DNA of 28,594 nucleotides from assembly GCA_964579305.1 (NCBI GenBank), contig CAZOGY010000032.1:1-28594 (forward strand), in the 5' to 3' direction. Position numbers and translations under genes: made by a program. The notes under the pieces are model-generated. The model did no database searches and was not told the origin of the DNA. It worked only from the letters and a program-made list of their open reading frames with translations. Positions within the stretch are counted from its first letter, which is position 1. Each line of letters opens with the position of its first letter. The DNA is from JBCBWG01 sp964579305 (GTDB taxonomy: Bacteria > Pseudomonadota > Alphaproteobacteria > Rhizobiales > Hyphomicrobiaceae). Positions 27,151-28,594 of this stretch are shown here, piece after piece.

Positions 27151-28086
27151 ATGGCAAAACCAGCCCAACGGACCCGGTGGATCGAAGAGACCTTCCACAA
27201 CGACTGGCGCGTCCGGCTTAAGGCCGACACGGTGCTGCATGAGGTGAAATCGAAACACCAGCATCTGGTGGTCTTCGAGAATGCTCACTGGGGCACGGTT
27301 TTGATGCTCGACGGCGTCACCCAGCTCACCACCACCGACGAATTCCATTATCACGAGATGATGGCGCACGTGCCGTTAATGACGCTTGAGCGCCCGCGCG
27401 ACATCTTGATCATCGGCGGCGGCGACGGCGGCATCCTGCGCGAAGTGCTCAAGCACAGCGGCGTGAAATCCGCCACTCTTGTCGACATCGACGGTGAGGT
27501 CATCGACCTGTCGCTGAAATACTTCCCAACGGTGTCAGACGGCGCCTTCGACGATGCGCGCACAGAAACCGTGATCGCCGATGGCACGGCTTTTGTTGCC
27601 GACCCGCCGAAATCCTACGATGCCATTATCGTCGACAGCTCAGAACCAATCGGTCCGTCGGCGGTGCTGCACGGCGAACCGTTCTTCGCTGATTGCCAGC
27701 GCGCCTTGAAAGAGGGCGGCCTGCTGATCGCACAAAACGGCCTGACGTTTTCCGCGCGCGAACACCTGGCGCAGACGACCAGCCACTTCAATGGGCTGTT
27801 CAAAAACGTCGCCCCCTACATGGTCACACAGCCCTGCTACTTCGGCGGCCCACTTGCGATCAATTGCGGAACGGACGGAACCCTGCCAACTGAGATCCCG
27901 CTTGACACGCTGACCCGCCGCGCGGCCCGGCGCAAGATCGACACTCAATACTGGACCCCGGCGATGCACCTTGGTGCCTTCGCTTTGCCAGCCTACGCCC
28001 AGGCCATTGTCGATGGCGTCAAACGCGCGGGCAGCACAACCAAGCCATCAAAAGGTGCGTCAAAGGCCAAGGCCAAGTCGAACTGA
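27151..28086 (+). CDS. speE: Spermidine synthase
   Basis: The enzyme transfers the aminopropyl group from decarboxylated S-adenosylmethionine to putrescine, giving spermidine and methylthioadenosine (311 residues). Seen: 'DGVTQLTTTDEFHYHEMMAH' (substrate-loop Tyr67, His68, Glu69), nucleotide-binding 'IIGGGDGGILREVLKH' (87-102), 'LVDIDGEVIDLSLKYFP' and the catalytic loop 'VDSSEPIGPS' with Asp162. The second acidic residue of that loop is Glu165, where many spermidine synthases have Asp. The last 25 residues are a Lys/Ser/Ala tail. The ATG at 27151 has GGGAG about 7 bases upstream; the frame is open from 27106, but that part overlaps the terminator region. It is downstream of speD but past a terminator, so it may have its own promoter in 27092-27150 or depend on read-through. 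Confidence 0.95.
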   Translation: MAKPAQRTRWIEETFHNDWRVRLKADTVLHEVKSKHQHLVVFENAHWGTVLMLDGVTQLTTTDEFHYHEMMAHVPLMTLERPRDILIIGGGDGGILREVLKHSGVKSATLVDIDGEVIDLSLKYFPTVSDGAFDDARTETVIADGTAFVADPPKSYDAIIVDSSEPIGPSAVLHGEPFFADCQRALKEGGLLIAQNGLTFSAREHLAQTTSHFNGLFKNVAPYMVTQPCYFGGPLAINCGTDGTLPTEIPLDTLTRRAARRKIDTQYWTPAMHLGAFALPAYAQAIVDGVKRAGSTTKPSKGASKAKAKSN

Positions 28087-28155
28087 CGTGCCTGACCTGG
28101 CAACAGTCATCCGGCGCACTTTGCCGCGTGACTTGCTGTGCAAATCCTCCCGGTT

Positions 28156-28181
28156 CCGCCGCTTTCTCTTTCCCGCGGCGG
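28156..28181 (+). terminator. Hairpin downstream of speE
   Basis: CCGCCGC / GCGGCGG closes a 12-base pyrimidine-rich loop (TTTCTCTTTCCC), about 70 bases after the speE stop. There is no T-run, so it is only a possible transcript end. Confidence 0.35.
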
Positions 28182-28363
28182 ACAACGGCGGCATATGCCG
28201 GAGCGCAGGAACGCCATCACACCCAAGTGAACCTGCGCGCGCGGATTGCGATTTCCAATTGCGCGGAACTGATGTCACCAAGGGAACGTAAGAAGTGGGC
28301 GCGGCGACATAACAAGGCCCCAGATGAGGGCACGCCGCAGAGCACTGATCGGAGCACACGACC

Positions 28364-28543
28364 ATGAGCTTTATGGATAAGCTGGCACGCCTTCGCGACG
28401 TGAACGGTTTGGCCCTTGTCTTGATGTCGCTTGTTGTCACGGTCGCCATGACGACCATGACCGAGGCGGAACTGCGCAAGGCGGCACAAACTGTGGTCGC
28501 CAAAAATGCTGTGTACGCAAACGCGGACTGCGACGAGATCTAG
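28364..28543 (+). CDS. 59-residue single-helix membrane protein
   Basis: The ORF runs from ATG (28364) to TAG (28541-28543). A basic N-terminus 'MSFMDKLARLRDVNG' leads into a hydrophobic helix (about residues 16-30, Leu/Val/Met-rich). An Ala/Glu/Lys-rich soluble part follows ('TEAELRKAAQTVVAKNA') with a final 'YANADCDEI'. GGAG lies 9 bases before the ATG. The topology fits a single-pass inner-membrane peptide with the tail outside or inside; I do not recognise a family. An upstream open frame ends in TGA overlapping this ATG (ATGA), so coupling is possible but unproven. A near-perfect palindrome follows at 28552-28577. Confidence 0.6.
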   Translation: MSFMDKLARLRDVNGLALVLMSLVVTVAMTTMTEAELRKAAQTVVAKNAVYANADCDEI

Positions 28544-28551
28544 AGCTCATC

Positions 28552-28577
28552 CGGTTTAGGCGGAACCGCCTAAGCCG
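28552..28577. repeat. 12-bp inverted repeat, possible terminator
   Basis: CGGTTTAGGCGG and CCGCCTAAGCCG form a 12-pair stem (one G-U) around just two bases, AA. It starts 8 bases after the 59-residue ORF. It may be a terminator stem whose T-run is missing, or a palindromic protein site. The window ends 17 bases later, so its context is cut. Confidence 0.5.
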
Positions 28578-28594
28578 AAAGATGCAGCGACCAT

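Overview
The window looks like a piece of an alphaproteobacterial chromosome, most likely Hyphomicrobiales-like. This rests on the gene content (phasin, acetoacetyl-CoA synthetase, AsmA-family proteins, AbrB-type membrane protein, gcvT-gcvH-gcvP order, speD next to speE), the high GC with CDS on both strands, and a tRNA-His with U at -1, a G1-U72 wobble and A73. That last set is the form known from alphaproteobacteria that lack the extra G-1. No transposase, integrase, CRISPR array, rRNA or phage gene was found. It reads as ordinary core chromosome with a few small uncharacterised genes, not as a mobile island.

Layout. 1-2.7 kb: two minus-strand genes, a small membrane protein and a large AsmA-like protein. 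2.9-6.6 kb: acetoacetyl-CoA synthetase (+), an orphan soluble histidine kinase (-) whose stop lies inside the synthetase 3' end, and a phasin (+). The synthetase and phasin suggest storage and use of polyhydroxybutyrate. 6.9-9.3 kb: tRNA-His, a small two-helix membrane protein (-), a YegD-like Hsp70/actin-fold protein (+) preceded by a 16-bp direct repeat, and a 30-residue membrane microprotein (-). 9.5-11.8 kb: an exported esterase-like/phytase-like protein (+), a bidirectional terminator, a four-helix membrane protein with an internal duplication (-), and a YdcH/DUF465 protein (-). 12.0-16.9 kb: the glycine cleavage operon gcvT-gcvH-gcvP (-) behind a tandem glycine riboswitch. 17.0-20.8 kb: a BciB/FrhB-type iron-sulfur flavoprotein (-) divergent from a bifunctional class A penicillin-binding protein (+). 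20.8-23.4 kb: an AbrB-family membrane protein and a CNT nucleoside-transporter homologue (both -). 23.7-28.6 kb: a second AsmA-family protein, speD with a long structured leader, an intrinsic terminator, speE, and a 59-residue membrane ORF close to the window end.

Functional links. The glycine cleavage genes encode P, H and T proteins under one glycine-sensing leader. speD and speE together make spermidine: decarboxylated S-adenosylmethionine plus putrescine. The terminator between them and the possible Shine-Dalgarno-sequestering stem in front of speD suggest separate control. The two AsmA-family proteins and the class A PBP are envelope functions.

No clearly new multi-gene system is visible. 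The best leads are the CNT transporter with altered nucleobase-site residues, the BciB-like protein outside any visible pigment cluster, the speD leader, the overlooked small membrane ORFs at 9207-9299 and 28364-28543, and the direct repeats in front of the Hsp70-like gene.
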